The position numbers and the translations under genes are program-made. Positions 1 through 6,869 of a stretch of 34,162 nucleotides of DNA are shown in pieces; positions within the stretch are counted from its first letter, which is position 1; every line of letters begins with the position of its first letter. This stretch comes from Ruminiclostridium sp. (GTDB taxonomy: Bacteria; Bacillota; Clostridia; Oscillospirales; Oscillospiraceae), in assembly GCA_022792035.1 (NCBI GenBank), contig JAAWAE010000031.1, positions 1-34,162 on the forward strand. The letters run 5' to 3'. The notes beneath the pieces are model-generated. The model was not told the DNA's origin. It made no database searches and saw nothing but the letters and a program-made list of their open reading frames with translations.

Positions 1-382
1 TAAGCGCTTTGAGGACTTCGAGGCTCGCATGGACGAAAAGATGGATAAGCGCTTTGAGGACTTCGAGGCTCGCATGGACGAAAAGATGGATAAGCGCTTT
101 GAGGACTTCGAGGCTCGCATGGACGAAAAGATGGACAAGCGTTTTGAGGGCTTCGAAGAGCGCATCATGAAAAACGTCGCCACCCTCATGGACGCGAAAT
201 TCCAGCAGCAGTTCAATCTTCTGGCCGAACAGCTCCATCTCATGAGCGAGCGCATGATCCCGGAATCCCGCATCGTTGCCCTGGAGGACAACGACGAGAT
301 CCTCTTCCCCGCCATACGCCGCCTCAGCCGGGACGTGGAAGCACTGAAAAAGGATGTCCAGGAACTCAAAACAGCGACCTAA
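1..382 (+). CDS. C-terminal part of a repeat-bearing coiled-coil protein (5' end outside window)
   Basis: The reading frame is open from base 2 and the real start lies upstream, so only the last 126 or so residues are visible. The visible part begins with three and a half copies of a 15-residue unit (MDEKMDKRFEDFEAR), highly charged and probably helical. A non-repetitive helical tail follows, ending in a second charged segment (RRLSRDVEALKKDVQELK). No catalytic motif, signal peptide or membrane segment is seen. The pattern suggests an elongated coiled-coil protein; I do not recognise the family and propose no function. A strong terminator follows the stop codon directly. Confidence 0.75.
   Translation, partial: KRFEDFEARMDEKMDKRFEDFEARMDEKMDKRFEDFEARMDEKMDKRFEGFEERIMKNVATLMDAKFQQQFNLLAEQLHLMSERMIPESRIVALEDNDEILFPAIRRLSRDVEALKKDVQELKTAT
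2..136 (+). repeat. 45-bp in-frame tandem repeat, three full copies plus a degenerate fourth
   Basis: Units at 2-46, 47-91 and 92-136 are identical except for the last base of the third. A diverged fourth copy starts at 137. The array continues beyond the left edge of the window, so copy number is unknown. Near-perfect DNA identity, not just protein identity, points to recent expansion or ongoing recombination. Confidence 0.95.
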
Positions 383-386
383 ACAA

Positions 387-419
387 AAACGCTGCCTCCC
401 ACACGGAAGGCAGCGTTTC
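387..419. terminator. Bidirectional rho-independent terminator
   Basis: An 11-bp inverted repeat (AAACGCTGCCT at 387-397, AGGCAGCGTTT at 408-418) lies between convergent genes. It has T residues on the right and an A-run on the left, so it can serve both the repeat-protein gene and the minus-strand DUF896 gene. Confidence 0.85.
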
Positions 420-626
420 TTATTCGCCCTTCTTTTTCAGCTTCGTTTCGGTCCCATCCGGCTCCCGGAAATAAATGTTCTCCAGCTGCGCCTCCAGGCT
501 CCCCCGGACCGCCGCCAGATACTCCTGGCGCAGCTCCTTCTGCTCCGCCTTCTCCTGGTCGGTGAGCCCCTGGGTCTTGCTCTTCCGGGCCAGCTCGTTG
601 ATGCGCTCGATGCGCGCTTGTGTCAT
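420..626 (-). CDS. DUF896 (YnzC-type) small cytoplasmic protein
   Basis: A 68-residue protein beginning MTQARIERINELARK and containing GLTDQEKAEQ, the typical N-terminal pattern of the DUF896/YnzC family of small helical proteins in Firmicutes. The start at 626 is preceded by GGAAGGAGC at good spacing; an upstream ATG in the same frame lacks this. It lies downstream of ylmH on the same strand, 48 bp away. The gap holds a strong hairpin (about 644-671) that could trim or attenuate the transcript. The C-terminal half is longer and more charged than the conserved core. Function in this family is not established. Confidence 0.85.
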   Translation of the reverse strand: MTQARIERINELARKSKTQGLTDQEKAEQKELRQEYLAAVRGSLEAQLENIYFREPDGTETKLKKKGE

Positions 627-674
627 GGTTTGCTCCTTCCTTCCCCCGGTGCCGCTGCGCACCAGGGGGAATCC

Positions 675-1472
675 TTAAATATATCGCTCCAGCTCCAGGA
701 TCAGGCGGCCCCGGCGGGATTCCCCTCCGGCACTGCGCAAAACACACTTGCCCAGTCCCCGGCAGGTCAGCACCGCCCCAGGCTCCACCAGCTTGTCCGC
801 CTTCTCCCAGGGACGGTGGTCCACCATCACCCGTCCGGCCCGGATCAGCTCCGCGGCACGGCTGCGGGAGATGGAAAACCCCGCCGATACCACCGCGTCC
901 AGCCGGGGCGAGGCCACCGTGGCCCGCACCGCCTTCACCTTCCCCGGAACCGGCGTCAGCTCCTCCAGGGAGATGGGCCGCAGGGTCACCGGCCAGCGCC
1001 CCGCCCGCTCCCACTGGGTCAGCAGGATGGGCTGGACCTCCCGCAGCAGCAGGAGCTGGGCCCCGTCCTCCTGGAGCAGGATATCCCCCAGCTTCTCCCG
1101 GGTCAACCCTAAGCCCATCAGGGAGCCCAAATAGTCCCGGTGGCTCAGCCCCGCCCCGGCGGGGACCTTGGCCTCCAGGGCGCAGAGCGGACAATCCTCC
1201 CCCCTCTGCCAAAGCTCCGGCTCCAGCCAGTCCGGCAGAAATCCCCAGAGCTGCCGCTCCGCCCCCTCATAGCCGCCAAAGAGCACCCCCGCCCCCGGCG
1301 CCGCCGCCATGAGCAGGTCCGCGCTGACGGCCTGCTCCGCAGGACTGAGGAAGGCGGTATGGGTGGGGATGCCCCGCTGGCGGCAGCGCTGCTCCTGGTC
1401 CAGGACCCGGCCCAGCAGCAGGCGGCTCTCGCTGTCTCGGGCATAGCGGTCTAACCATTCGGTCTTGTTCAC
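675..1472 (-). CDS. ylmH: YlmH-family RNA-binding protein (S4 domain)
   Basis: A 265-residue protein. The central stretch HRDYLGSLMGLGLTREKLGD (111-130) is the hallmark of the YlmH family, and the C-terminal part from about 187 is an S4 RNA-binding domain (SPRLDAVVSAGFSISRSRA). YlmH proteins bind ribosomal particles and have been linked to ribosome rescue/quality control and, by gene position, to cell division. Here the gene is not beside sepF or divIVA as in Bacillus, but next to DUF896. The start is a GTG at 1472 with GGGAGGGG just upstream. Transcription probably begins at the minus-strand promoter at 1505-1534. Confidence 0.92.
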   Translation of the reverse strand: MNKTEWLDRYARDSESRLLLGRVLDQEQRCRQRGIPTHTAFLSPAEQAVSADLLMAAAPGAGVLFGGYEGAERQLWGFLPDWLEPELWQRGEDCPLCALEAKVPAGAGLSHRDYLGSLMGLGLTREKLGDILLQEDGAQLLLLREVQPILLTQWERAGRWPVTLRPISLEELTPVPGKVKAVRATVASPRLDAVVSAGFSISRSRAAELIRAGRVMVDHRPWEKADKLVEPGAVLTCRGLGKCVLRSAGGESRRGRLILELERYI

Positions 1473-1504
1473 GGGAACCCCTCCCTCTTTCCAAGGTTAA
1501 ATTT

Positions 1505-1556
1505 AGTATATCTTCTTCCCCACCCTATTGTCAACGGGTAAGATTTCGGCTATAAT
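1505..1556. promoter_or_regulatory. Divergent promoter pair with overlapping -35 boxes
   Basis: Plus strand: TTGTCA (1528-1533), 17-bp spacer, TATAAT (1551-1556), reading into the lipid kinase. Minus strand: TTGACA (1529-1534), 18-bp spacer, TATACT (1505-1510), reading into ylmH. The two -35 hexamers occupy the same seven bases, so both promoters probably cannot be engaged at once. Confidence 0.8.
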
Positions 1557-1605
1557 CAAATCAGTTGAAAAGATAAAAGTCTGAGACACCAGGAGGGCTT
1601 TTGCT

Positions 1606-2508
1606 ATGAAACGTGTACTCTTGATTTACAACCCCAAGGCCGGACGGAGCAAAAATTGGGCGGGACTGCCCACCATCCTCCAGGCCATGACCCAGCAGCA
1701 GTGCCTGGTCACCACCTACCCCACCCAGTACCGGGGCGACGCCGGGGACGCCATCGTCCGCTGGGGCGGCGACTTTGACCAGGTGGTGGTGGCCGGAGGG
1801 GACGGCACCCTCAGCGAGGCCATCTCCGGCGTGCTGCGCGCCACGAAACCGCCCCTGCTGGGCTATCTGCCTGTGGGGACCACCAACGACTTCTCCCGGA
1901 ACCTGGACCTGCCCGGCCGGGATCTGGCCCAGCTGGCCGCCACCGCCGTCAGCGGTGTGCCCCGGGTCCACGACCTGGGACGGTTTAACCGAAAACCCTT
2001 CCTCTATGTGGCCGCCTTCGGGGCCTTCACTGAGGTCTCCTATTCCACCCCCCAGAAGGTGAAGAACCTGCTGGGCTACAACGCCTATATGCTGGAGGCC
2101 GCCAAGGAGCTTTTGAACCTCAAGCCCCATCACGTGCGCCTGGAGTACGACGGCGGAAACGTCCTGGAGGGGGACTACCTCTACGGGATGGTCAGCAACA
2201 CCCTGTCCGTGGGCGGGCGCTTTCGCAACTTCCCCCCGGGGAAGCCGGACCTGGCCGACGGCCGCCTGGAAGTCACCCTCATCTCCCCCATCCGGGACAT
2301 GAAGGACGCCGAGGAGTTCAGCCGGGCTTTGCTGGCCACCGACCCCTCCATCCTCACCTCCATGCTCACCAGCTTCTCCACCTCCAAGGTCAAGTTCACC
2401 GCCGGGGCCCCCCTGGCCTGGACCCTGGACGGCGAGGCCGGCGGGAGCCATCAGGAAGTGGAAATCGAGGTGATCCCCAACGCTATGACAATCCGTCATG
2501 GGAAATAG
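1606..2508 (+). CDS. Diacylglycerol kinase-family lipid kinase (YegS/DgkB type)
   Basis: A 300-residue cytoplasmic protein. NPKAGRSK at 9-16 and GGDGTLSEAISG at 64-75 (the catalytic GGDGT nucleotide-binding motif) are followed by the family block LPVGTTNDFSRNL (about 87-99) and a C-terminal beta-rich lipid-binding lobe ending LDGEAG. These enzymes transfer a phosphate from ATP to diacylglycerol or related lipids, recycling lipid made during envelope polymer synthesis. The exact substrate cannot be told from sequence. RBS CAGGAGGG lies before ATG 1606. The gene has its own promoter and no obvious terminator; the next promoter begins at its stop codon. Confidence 0.93.
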   Translation: MKRVLLIYNPKAGRSKNWAGLPTILQAMTQQQCLVTTYPTQYRGDAGDAIVRWGGDFDQVVVAGGDGTLSEAISGVLRATKPPLLGYLPVGTTNDFSRNLDLPGRDLAQLAATAVSGVPRVHDLGRFNRKPFLYVAAFGAFTEVSYSTPQKVKNLLGYNAYMLEAAKELLNLKPHHVRLEYDGGNVLEGDYLYGMVSNTLSVGGRFRNFPPGKPDLADGRLEVTLISPIRDMKDAEEFSRALLATDPSILTSMLTSFSTSKVKFTAGAPLAWTLDGEAGGSHQEVEIEVIPNAMTIRHGK

Positions 2509-2537
2509 TTGACATCCCACCCCCGGGGGTATATAAT
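2509..2537 (+). promoter_or_regulatory. Sigma-A-type promoter for the UspA gene pair
   Basis: TTGACA (2509-2514), 17-bp spacer, TATAAT (2532-2537). The -35 box begins one base after the lipid kinase stop codon. Confidence 0.88.
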
Positions 2538-2579
2538 TTTCTTAGAAGATCCAATCTCTTTCCGAACAGGAGGGTTTTT

Positions 2580-2999
2580 ATGAAAAAGGTCCTGCTGCCC
2601 GTGGACGGCAGCGCCCGCAGCAAGCGTACCGTAGAGGTGGTCCGCCAGCTCTACAAGCCCGAGGACTGCGAGATCATCATCGCCAAAGTCATCGGCGCTC
2701 AGCTCTACCTCAACTCCGCCGACGAGATCAAGCACAACGCCGAAAAAGCCCAGCCGGAGCTGGACGGCGTCGCCGCGATGCTCCCGGAGTACAAGGTGGG
2801 CACCCAGGTCCTCCTGGGCAGTTCCCCCGGCCCTGAAATCGTGGAGTTCGCCAAGGAAGCCCAGGTGGACACCATCGTCATGACCCGCTCCTCCCGGGGC
2901 CCCCTGCGGCGGATGGGTTCTGTGGCCGCCTATGTGGTCAAGAACGCCGGTTTCCTGGATATGGTGGTCATGCATGAGCCGAAGGACGAAGATGCCTGA
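2580..2999 (+). CDS. Universal stress protein, UspA family (first copy)
   Basis: A 139-residue single Usp domain. It starts KKVLLPVDGSARSKR, with the conserved Asp9 and Ser11, and carries MTRSSRGPLRRMGSVAAYV (101-119) near the C-terminus. This matches the G-2x-G-9x-G-S/T nucleotide-binding region only loosely: the first glycine is Ser105 here, so ATP binding is likely but not certain. UspA proteins are dimeric cytoplasmic stress proteins. RBS AGGAGGG lies before ATG 2580. A paralogue follows 45 bp downstream and both probably share one transcript. Confidence 0.9.
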   Translation: MKKVLLPVDGSARSKRTVEVVRQLYKPEDCEIIIAKVIGAQLYLNSADEIKHNAEKAQPELDGVAAMLPEYKVGTQVLLGSSPGPEIVEFAKEAQVDTIVMTRSSRGPLRRMGSVAAYVVKNAGFLDMVVMHEPKDEDA

Positions 3000-3044
3000 T
3001 TTTTGAGCCCGTCCCTTCCGCCGAGTGAAAAGGAGGTCTTCCTC

Positions 3045-3425
3045 ATGTTGAAACTATTGCTCCCCATCGACGGCAGCCCCCGCAGCCTGCGCTCCGTGGA
3101 GACCGTCGCCCGCATCATCCCCCCCGATAAGGCCAGCATCACCATCCTCACCGTGGCCCCCGGTCTGGAGTCCGCCCGCACCGAGACGGAAGTCATGGGC
3201 GCCCTGGAGCTCTACGCCTCCCTGCTGGAGCCCTATGAGGTAAAGACGGTGTTCCTGCGGGGCATCGCCGGCCCGGTCATCATCCAGTACGCCAAGGAGG
3301 AGAAATTCGACGCCATTATCATGACCCGCTCCTCCCAGGGGCCGAAGAACAAGATGGGCTCCGTCTCCTCCCACGTGGCCAAGCACGCCGACTTCTTGAG
3401 CTTGATTTTGCTGCAGGAGGATTGA
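3045..3425 (+). CDS. Universal stress protein, UspA family (second copy)
   Basis: A 126-residue Usp domain paralogous to the preceding one: LKLLLPIDGSPRSLRS at the N-terminus and MTRSSQGPKNKMGSVSSHV at the nucleotide-binding end. The start at 3045 is chosen because AAAAGGAGG sits 9 bp upstream; the in-frame codon at 3003 has no such site. It is shorter than the first copy in the helical middle. The pair may form heterodimers (inference). A clean terminator follows about 60 bp after the stop. Confidence 0.88.
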   Translation: MLKLLLPIDGSPRSLRSVETVARIIPPDKASITILTVAPGLESARTETEVMGALELYASLLEPYEVKTVFLRGIAGPVIIQYAKEEKFDAIIMTRSSQGPKNKMGSVSSHVAKHADFLSLILLQED

Positions 3426-3488
3426 GGGCGGAAATGACGCCCTAATGGGAGCTGAGACGCAGCACCCTGTCAGCGTTCCAATCAGTAT

Positions 3489-3517
3489 GACCCGGAGGTT
3501 CGCCTCCGGGTCTTTTT
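3489..3517 (+). terminator. Rho-independent terminator of the UspA operon
   Basis: GACCCGGAGG (3489-3498), TTCG loop, CCTCCGGGTC (3503-3512), then TTTTT. A 10-bp perfect stem with a tetraloop. Confidence 0.93.
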
Positions 3518-3560
3518 CTTCTTCCCCAAAGCGAAACCCTGTACCATATATAAAATCCTA

Positions 3561-3589
3561 TTGACATAGTTTCCTTCCCTAGCTATAAT
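3561..3589 (+). promoter_or_regulatory. Promoter of the first repeat-RNA/toxin locus
   Basis: TTGACA (3561-3566), 17-bp spacer, TATAAT (3584-3589), both consensus hexamers. Transcription should begin near 3596, just before the tandem hairpins and with no open reading frame in between, as expected for an RNA antitoxin promoter. Confidence 0.85.
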
Positions 3590-3615
3590 AATAACAGCAG
3601 GGATGGTTTCTATGA

Positions 3616-3721
3616 GACGAGTGACGGTTCTGACTCGTCGGTAAACAAAAAACTGACCGAGCGAAGAAGTTGCGTGACGGTTCCGACGCAACGGTAAACA
3701 AAAAACTGACCGAATGAAGCC
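3616..3721 (+). repeat. Two 53-nt antitoxin repeats
   Basis: Units at 3616-3668 and 3669-3721. Loop and A-rich linker are nearly identical while the stems covary: 3616-3622 with 3633-3639, and 3669-3675 with 3686-3692. Confidence 0.88.
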
Positions 3722-3726
3722 ATCCG

Positions 3727-3761
3727 GCGGGGATGGGGGTTCCCCCCTCCCCGCTTTTTTT
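3727..3761 (+). terminator. Terminator between repeat RNA and toxin gene
   Basis: GCGGGGA (3727-3733) pairs with TCCCCGC (3748-3754) with further G/C pairing inside, followed by seven T. In type III loci a leaky terminator here keeps antitoxin RNA in excess over toxin mRNA. Confidence 0.9.
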
Positions 3762-3781
3762 GTAAGAGGAAGTGTCGAACG

Positions 3782-4261
3782 ATGGATTACGATGTTGGAA
3801 TTTATCACTTGTCCCGTCAATTTTTTACTGCCTATCCGTATCAGCAGTTTCCTGAAATCGAACGAAAGTCTAGCCGTCCGTATTCCTGCTTGCTGGTCGA
3901 ATATTTTGATGATCTCTTCCTCTGTATCCCGTTCCGCTCTCATATTCGGCACAAATATGCCTACCACTTCAAGAACTCTGCCAGAGCATTACGCAGTCAA
4001 TCAGGCTTAGACTATACGAAATCCATTTTGATCAAAGACCTGCATTATTTGGATCTCTCTGCACAAGCAGTCGTAGACCCGGATGAGTACAAAGAGACGA
4101 TGATCAATCTCCCCCGTATCGTCCGTGAAGTATATCGTTACTTATCGGATTACACAGACGATCTCAACGGCATTCAAAAACTCCACCCAAAGGAATGGCA
4201 GCGTCGGTACGGGAAATCTACCTTGCCTTATTTTAACGATTTCTTAACGGCGGGGCCCTGA
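3782..4261 (+). CDS. Putative type III toxin-antitoxin endoribonuclease toxin, TenpN-like
   Basis: A 159-residue cytoplasmic protein without signal or membrane segment. The order of features matches my recollection of TenpN-type toxins: RPYSCLLVE (32-40), LCIPFRSHIRHKYAYHF (46-62), GLDYTKSILI (75-84), DPDEYKETMINLPRIVREV (99-117) and LHPKEWQRRYGKSTLPYF (134-151). Type III toxins of the ToxN fold cut mRNA and process their own repeat RNA. The neighbourhood strongly supports this: promoter, two-unit repeat RNA and terminator lie directly upstream. RBS AGAGGA precedes ATG 3782. It is more AT-rich than its neighbours, consistent with horizontal gain. Family membership needs a profile search; TenpN is the best guess over ToxN or CptN. 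Confidence 0.75.
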   Translation: MDYDVGIYHLSRQFFTAYPYQQFPEIERKSSRPYSCLLVEYFDDLFLCIPFRSHIRHKYAYHFKNSARALRSQSGLDYTKSILIKDLHYLDLSAQAVVDPDEYKETMINLPRIVREVYRYLSDYTDDLNGIQKLHPKEWQRRYGKSTLPYFNDFLTAGP

Positions 4262-4298
4262 TCCGGACAGTCAGCTCTCAGCCCAGCGCGTGGAAAAC

Positions 4299-4328
4299 TT
4301 GACAGTCCCAACCCTCAACGGGTATAAT
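4299..4328 (+). promoter_or_regulatory. Promoter of the secreted stalk-domain gene
   Basis: TTGACA (4299-4304), 18-bp spacer, TATAAT (4323-4328), 32 bp before the chosen start codon. Confidence 0.85.
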
Positions 4329-4360
4329 TACTAAAAAAACATATGGGAAAGAGGATTTTT

Positions 4361-5443
4361 ATGAAACATCGTATCCGCACCCTCCTGCTCACCCTGGCCC
4401 TCCTCCCCGCCCTGGCCATTCCCGCCTTCGCCGCTGGACGGGACTGGGAGAGCGCCTACACCGATGTCCTGCGTCAAACCCTCCCCACCGTCAACGGGGA
4501 GGCCCATCTGGTGGATCTGGACCTGGACGGTACCCCCGAGCTGCTCATCGGCCACCCTGTAGGCCCCGCCATGGTCTCCTATCTCAAGGCCGCCTATACC
4601 TTCACCAATGGCAGTGTTCAGGCGCTCTCTGTCTCCGGGGACTTCTTCCTGGGCTTCCACGGCACCGATGACGCCGACAAGGTCTACCAGCTCTACCGCA
4701 ATGACAGCACCGGGGCCCTGCGCGTCACCGCCTCCTATCCCTTCCGTCACGGCACCGACTATCAGGACTCCGTCTACAGCACCTATACCCTCAACGGCCA
4801 GCAGCTGAGCCAGCGCGGGGACTTCCGCCAGCGCCGCCAGAACGGCAAGGCCCTTTGGTACGCCAACGGCAAGCAAGTCTCCGCCCAACAGTTCGAGACC
4901 GCCCGCATCGCCTGGATGGAAGGTTGGAATTGGGTCCCCCGCTTCCAGAGCCAGACCACCGTCTTCCCCCAAACCCCCACCGCCGCCCAATGTCAAGCCT
5001 TCTTTGACCGCTATCAAGACGGCTGCGTCCTGGCCCGGCCCAGCACCCACCAGATCCAGCTGGACGGCCGGAGTGTCTCCATCCCCGCCTACGGCATCGG
5101 CGGCAGCAATTACTTCAAGCTCCGGGACATCGCCGCCCTGCTCACCGACACCCCCGCCCGCTTCCAGGTGGATTGGGACGCCGCCGGACAGAAGATCACC
5201 CTCACCACCGGCCAGAGCTACACCCCCGCAGGGGGAGAGCTTGCCCCCGGCGGCGGGATCGACCAGATCGGCCATCCCACCGCCGCCGCCGTCCGCGTCG
5301 ACGGACGGGCCCCCGCCCTCACCGCCTACAACCTCGGCGGCAGCAACTATTTCAAACTCCGGGACCTGGGGCAGGCCCTGGGCTTCCAGGTCCAGTGGGA
5401 TGAGGCCACCCGCACCGTCCAGATCCTCACCGCCGCCTCCTGA
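4361..5443 (+). CDS. Secreted protein with two copper-amine-oxidase-N-like (stalk) domains
   Basis: A 360-residue exported protein. A signal peptide (KHRIR, hydrophobic core, AIPAFAAG; cleavage near 24-25) is followed by an N-terminal region with LVDLDLDGTPELLIG (about 51-65), which resembles a calcium-binding DxDxDG loop. Two C-terminal repeats (about 230-283 and 308-357), each with GGSNYFKLRD and a W-D motif, belong to the Cu_amine_oxidN1/stalk type. In Firmicutes these domains are common in surface proteins and do not imply amine oxidase activity. The start at 4361 follows AAAGAGGA; the in-frame ATG at 4343 has no RBS. A second stalk-domain gene follows. The role is unknown; a cell-wall-associated or ligand-binding protein is the likeliest reading. 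Confidence 0.82.
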   Translation: MKHRIRTLLLTLALLPALAIPAFAAGRDWESAYTDVLRQTLPTVNGEAHLVDLDLDGTPELLIGHPVGPAMVSYLKAAYTFTNGSVQALSVSGDFFLGFHGTDDADKVYQLYRNDSTGALRVTASYPFRHGTDYQDSVYSTYTLNGQQLSQRGDFRQRRQNGKALWYANGKQVSAQQFETARIAWMEGWNWVPRFQSQTTVFPQTPTAAQCQAFFDRYQDGCVLARPSTHQIQLDGRSVSIPAYGIGGSNYFKLRDIAALLTDTPARFQVDWDAAGQKITLTTGQSYTPAGGELAPGGGIDQIGHPTAAAVRVDGRAPALTAYNLGGSNYFKLRDLGQALGFQVQWDEATRTVQILTAAS

Positions 5444-5473
5444 CCCCGCCTCCGCCGGTAGGAATTTTCCCTC

Positions 5474-5502
5474 TTGCGGCCCCGCCTCTTTTCTGCTAAA
5501 AT
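5474..5502 (+). promoter_or_regulatory. Possible promoter of the His-rich secreted protein gene
   Basis: TTGCGG (5474-5479), 17-bp spacer, TAAAAT (5497-5502). Both boxes deviate from consensus; spacing and position are right. Confidence 0.55.
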
Positions 5503-5538
5503 GACAGGTAGAGCGATTTTAGAAAGGAGCGATTCGCT

Positions 5539-6567
5539 ATGAAATCCCATCGCAAGGGAGCCGTCCTGGCTGTCGCCCTGTGCGCCGCGGTCCTGGCGGG
5601 CCTGTTCGTCTTCCCCGCCGCCGCTGTGGACCCCTCCCAAACCACCGTCACCCTCCGCCCCAACGTCACCATCCTGGTAGACGGCGCAGAGCGGACCTTC
5701 TACGATGTCAACGGTCAGGAAGTCCATCCCCTCTACGCCAACGGCACCCATTACCTGCCCGTCCGAGCCATCGGGGAGCTCATGGGCAAAAACGTCAACT
5801 GGGATGCCGCCACCCGGACCATCGGTCTGACCAGTCCCCGCACCGCCGCCCCCACCAGCGGCACCCCTGACACCAGCGCCAAGGAGTGCCAGATCAACGT
5901 GGAAGTCCGCTCGGACATCACCATCCTGGTGGACGGCGTCCGGCAGAACTTCACCGACGCCGCGGGGAACCCCGTCTATCCCCTGCTCACCAACGGCACC
6001 AACTACCTGCCCGTCCGGGCCATCGGGGAACTGATGGGGAAGGACGTGGGCTGGAACGCCGCCTCTCGGACCATCACCCTGGGCGCCGCCTCCACCCCCG
6101 CCTCCGGTGCGCCCAACGTCACCGACGCGGATACCTTCCAGTCCGGCGGCACCGCCGTGACCCCTCCCGCTGCCTCCAATTCCGGGGAGAGCAGCCTCAT
6201 CGGCGAAGCCAACGCCAAGACCTTTGCCCTGGCTCTGGTCTCCGGCGCTGGCCAGCAGCACATCACCAAGTGTGAGCTGGACCGGGACGACGGCGTGTGG
6301 ATCTATGAGCTGGAGATCGTTTACAACAACACCGAGTATGAGATCGAGCTGGACGGCACCACTGGCCGGGTCCTGAAGCTGGAGCAGGAGTACAAGGGCG
6401 GTCAGACCAGCACTCAGCAGACCAGCACTCAGCAGACCTCGAACCAGCAGACTGGTTCCAACTACTATTACGGCTACCATCACAACCAGTCCCACCACGG
6501 TTACCGTCACAATGGTGGTACCTACCATCACCACAACAGTAACTGCCCCGCAAACTGCCCTTACTAA
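5539..6567 (+). CDS. Secreted stalk-domain/PepSY protein with His-Tyr-rich tail
   Basis: A 342-residue exported protein. A signal peptide (about 1-29) is followed by two copper-amine-oxidase-N-like repeats (about 38-97 and 120-182), each with NGTxYLPVRAIGELMGK. A PepSY-like domain (about 223-283, with WIYELEIVYNNTEYEIELDG and GRVLKLE) comes next, then a low-complexity Gln/Thr linker (STQQT repeats). The tail holds eight histidines between 314 and 332 and two cysteines (336, 340). The tail suggests metal binding, possibly copper, zinc or nickel; this is inference. RBS AGAAAGGAG precedes ATG 5539. A strong terminator follows. It shares the stalk-domain type with the preceding gene but has its own promoter. 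Confidence 0.82.
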   Translation: MKSHRKGAVLAVALCAAVLAGLFVFPAAAVDPSQTTVTLRPNVTILVDGAERTFYDVNGQEVHPLYANGTHYLPVRAIGELMGKNVNWDAATRTIGLTSPRTAAPTSGTPDTSAKECQINVEVRSDITILVDGVRQNFTDAAGNPVYPLLTNGTNYLPVRAIGELMGKDVGWNAASRTITLGAASTPASGAPNVTDADTFQSGGTAVTPPAASNSGESSLIGEANAKTFALALVSGAGQQHITKCELDRDDGVWIYELEIVYNNTEYEIELDGTTGRVLKLEQEYKGGQTSTQQTSTQQTSNQQTGSNYYYGYHHNQSHHGYRHNGGTYHHHNSNCPANCPY

Positions 6568-6583
6568 TTAAGGCCGACGCTAG

Positions 6584-6617
6584 AAGGCGCCCTTCCCTGG
6601 TGGAAGGGCGCCTTTTT
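6584..6617 (+). terminator. Rho-independent terminator
   Basis: A 12-bp inverted repeat (AGGCGCCCTTCC at 6585-6596, GGAAGGGCGCCT at 6602-6613) followed by T-rich sequence. Confidence 0.92.
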
Positions 6618-6664
6618 CTGTGGCTTCGGAAGGCTTTCCCTCTTGCTTCCATTGGATTTCTGCA

Positions 6665-6693
6665 TTGACATCGAAGGGGAAATGGCATATACT
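6665..6693 (+). promoter_or_regulatory. Promoter of the second repeat-RNA/toxin locus
   Basis: TTGACA (6665-6670), 17-bp spacer, TATACT (6688-6693). The predicted start near 6700 lies directly before the repeat array. Confidence 0.85.
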
Positions 6694-6717
6694 AAAGAAG
6701 GAAAGCAAGTGCTTTCC

Positions 6718-6843
6718 CAAAGACGCTTCACAATGTGCGGCAAAGAAACATTGTTTACGCAAAGACGCTTCGCGGTGTGCGGCAAAGAAACATCGCTTAT
6801 GCAAAGACGCCTCACAATGTGCGGCAAAGAAACATTGTGGGAA
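6718..6843 (+). repeat. Three 42-nt antitoxin repeats
   Basis: Units at 6718-6759, 6760-6801 and 6802-6843. Stems lie at 6730-6736/6748-6754, 6772-6778/6790-6796 and 6814-6820/6832-6838, exactly 42 nt apart. Confidence 0.93.
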
Positions 6844-6869
6844 AGCTCCAGGTTTTCTGGAGCTTTCCC
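6839..6869 (+). terminator. Terminator-like hairpin between repeat RNA and toxin gene
   Basis: GGGAAAGCTCCAG (6839-6851), GTTTT loop, CTGGAGCTTTCCC (6857-6869): 13 perfect pairs, followed by TATATTATT rather than a pure T-run, so read-through is expected. Confidence 0.8.

Larger units (their letters stand above)
3596..3761 (+). ncRNA. Putative type III antitoxin RNA (tandem hairpin repeats)
   Basis: A 165-nt transcript unit bounded by a consensus promoter and a terminator, with no ribosome binding site or credible reading frame. It contains two 53-nt repeats. Each repeat forms a 7-bp hairpin with a conserved 10-base loop (GACGGTTC then TG or CG), followed by a conserved single-stranded stretch (GGTAAACAAAAAACTGACCGA). 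The two stems differ in sequence but both pair perfectly: GACGAGT/ACTCGTC and GTTGCGT/ACGCAAC. The loop CGGT could pair with the downstream ACCG to form a pseudoknot. In type III systems such repeats are cut out and bind the toxin. Exact ends are inferred. Confidence 0.75.

Noticed and set aside
354-1312. Long plus-strand frames across the ylmH/DUF896 region
   Set aside because: They are antisense to well-supported genes, rich in Pro/Arg/Ala from GC-rich codon shadows, and lack RBSs.
3616-3721. CRISPR array
   Set aside because: The repeats are directly adjacent, few, contain conserved rather than unique intervening sequence, and no cas genes are near.
3482-4010. Frames of 98 and 161 codons over the first repeat RNA
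   Set aside because: One is antisense to promoter, RNA and toxin gene; the other crosses the terminator. Neither has an RBS or family similarity.
4361-6567. Copper amine oxidase enzymes
   Set aside because: Only the N-terminal-type stalk domains are present; no catalytic amine oxidase domain or topaquinone motif exists.
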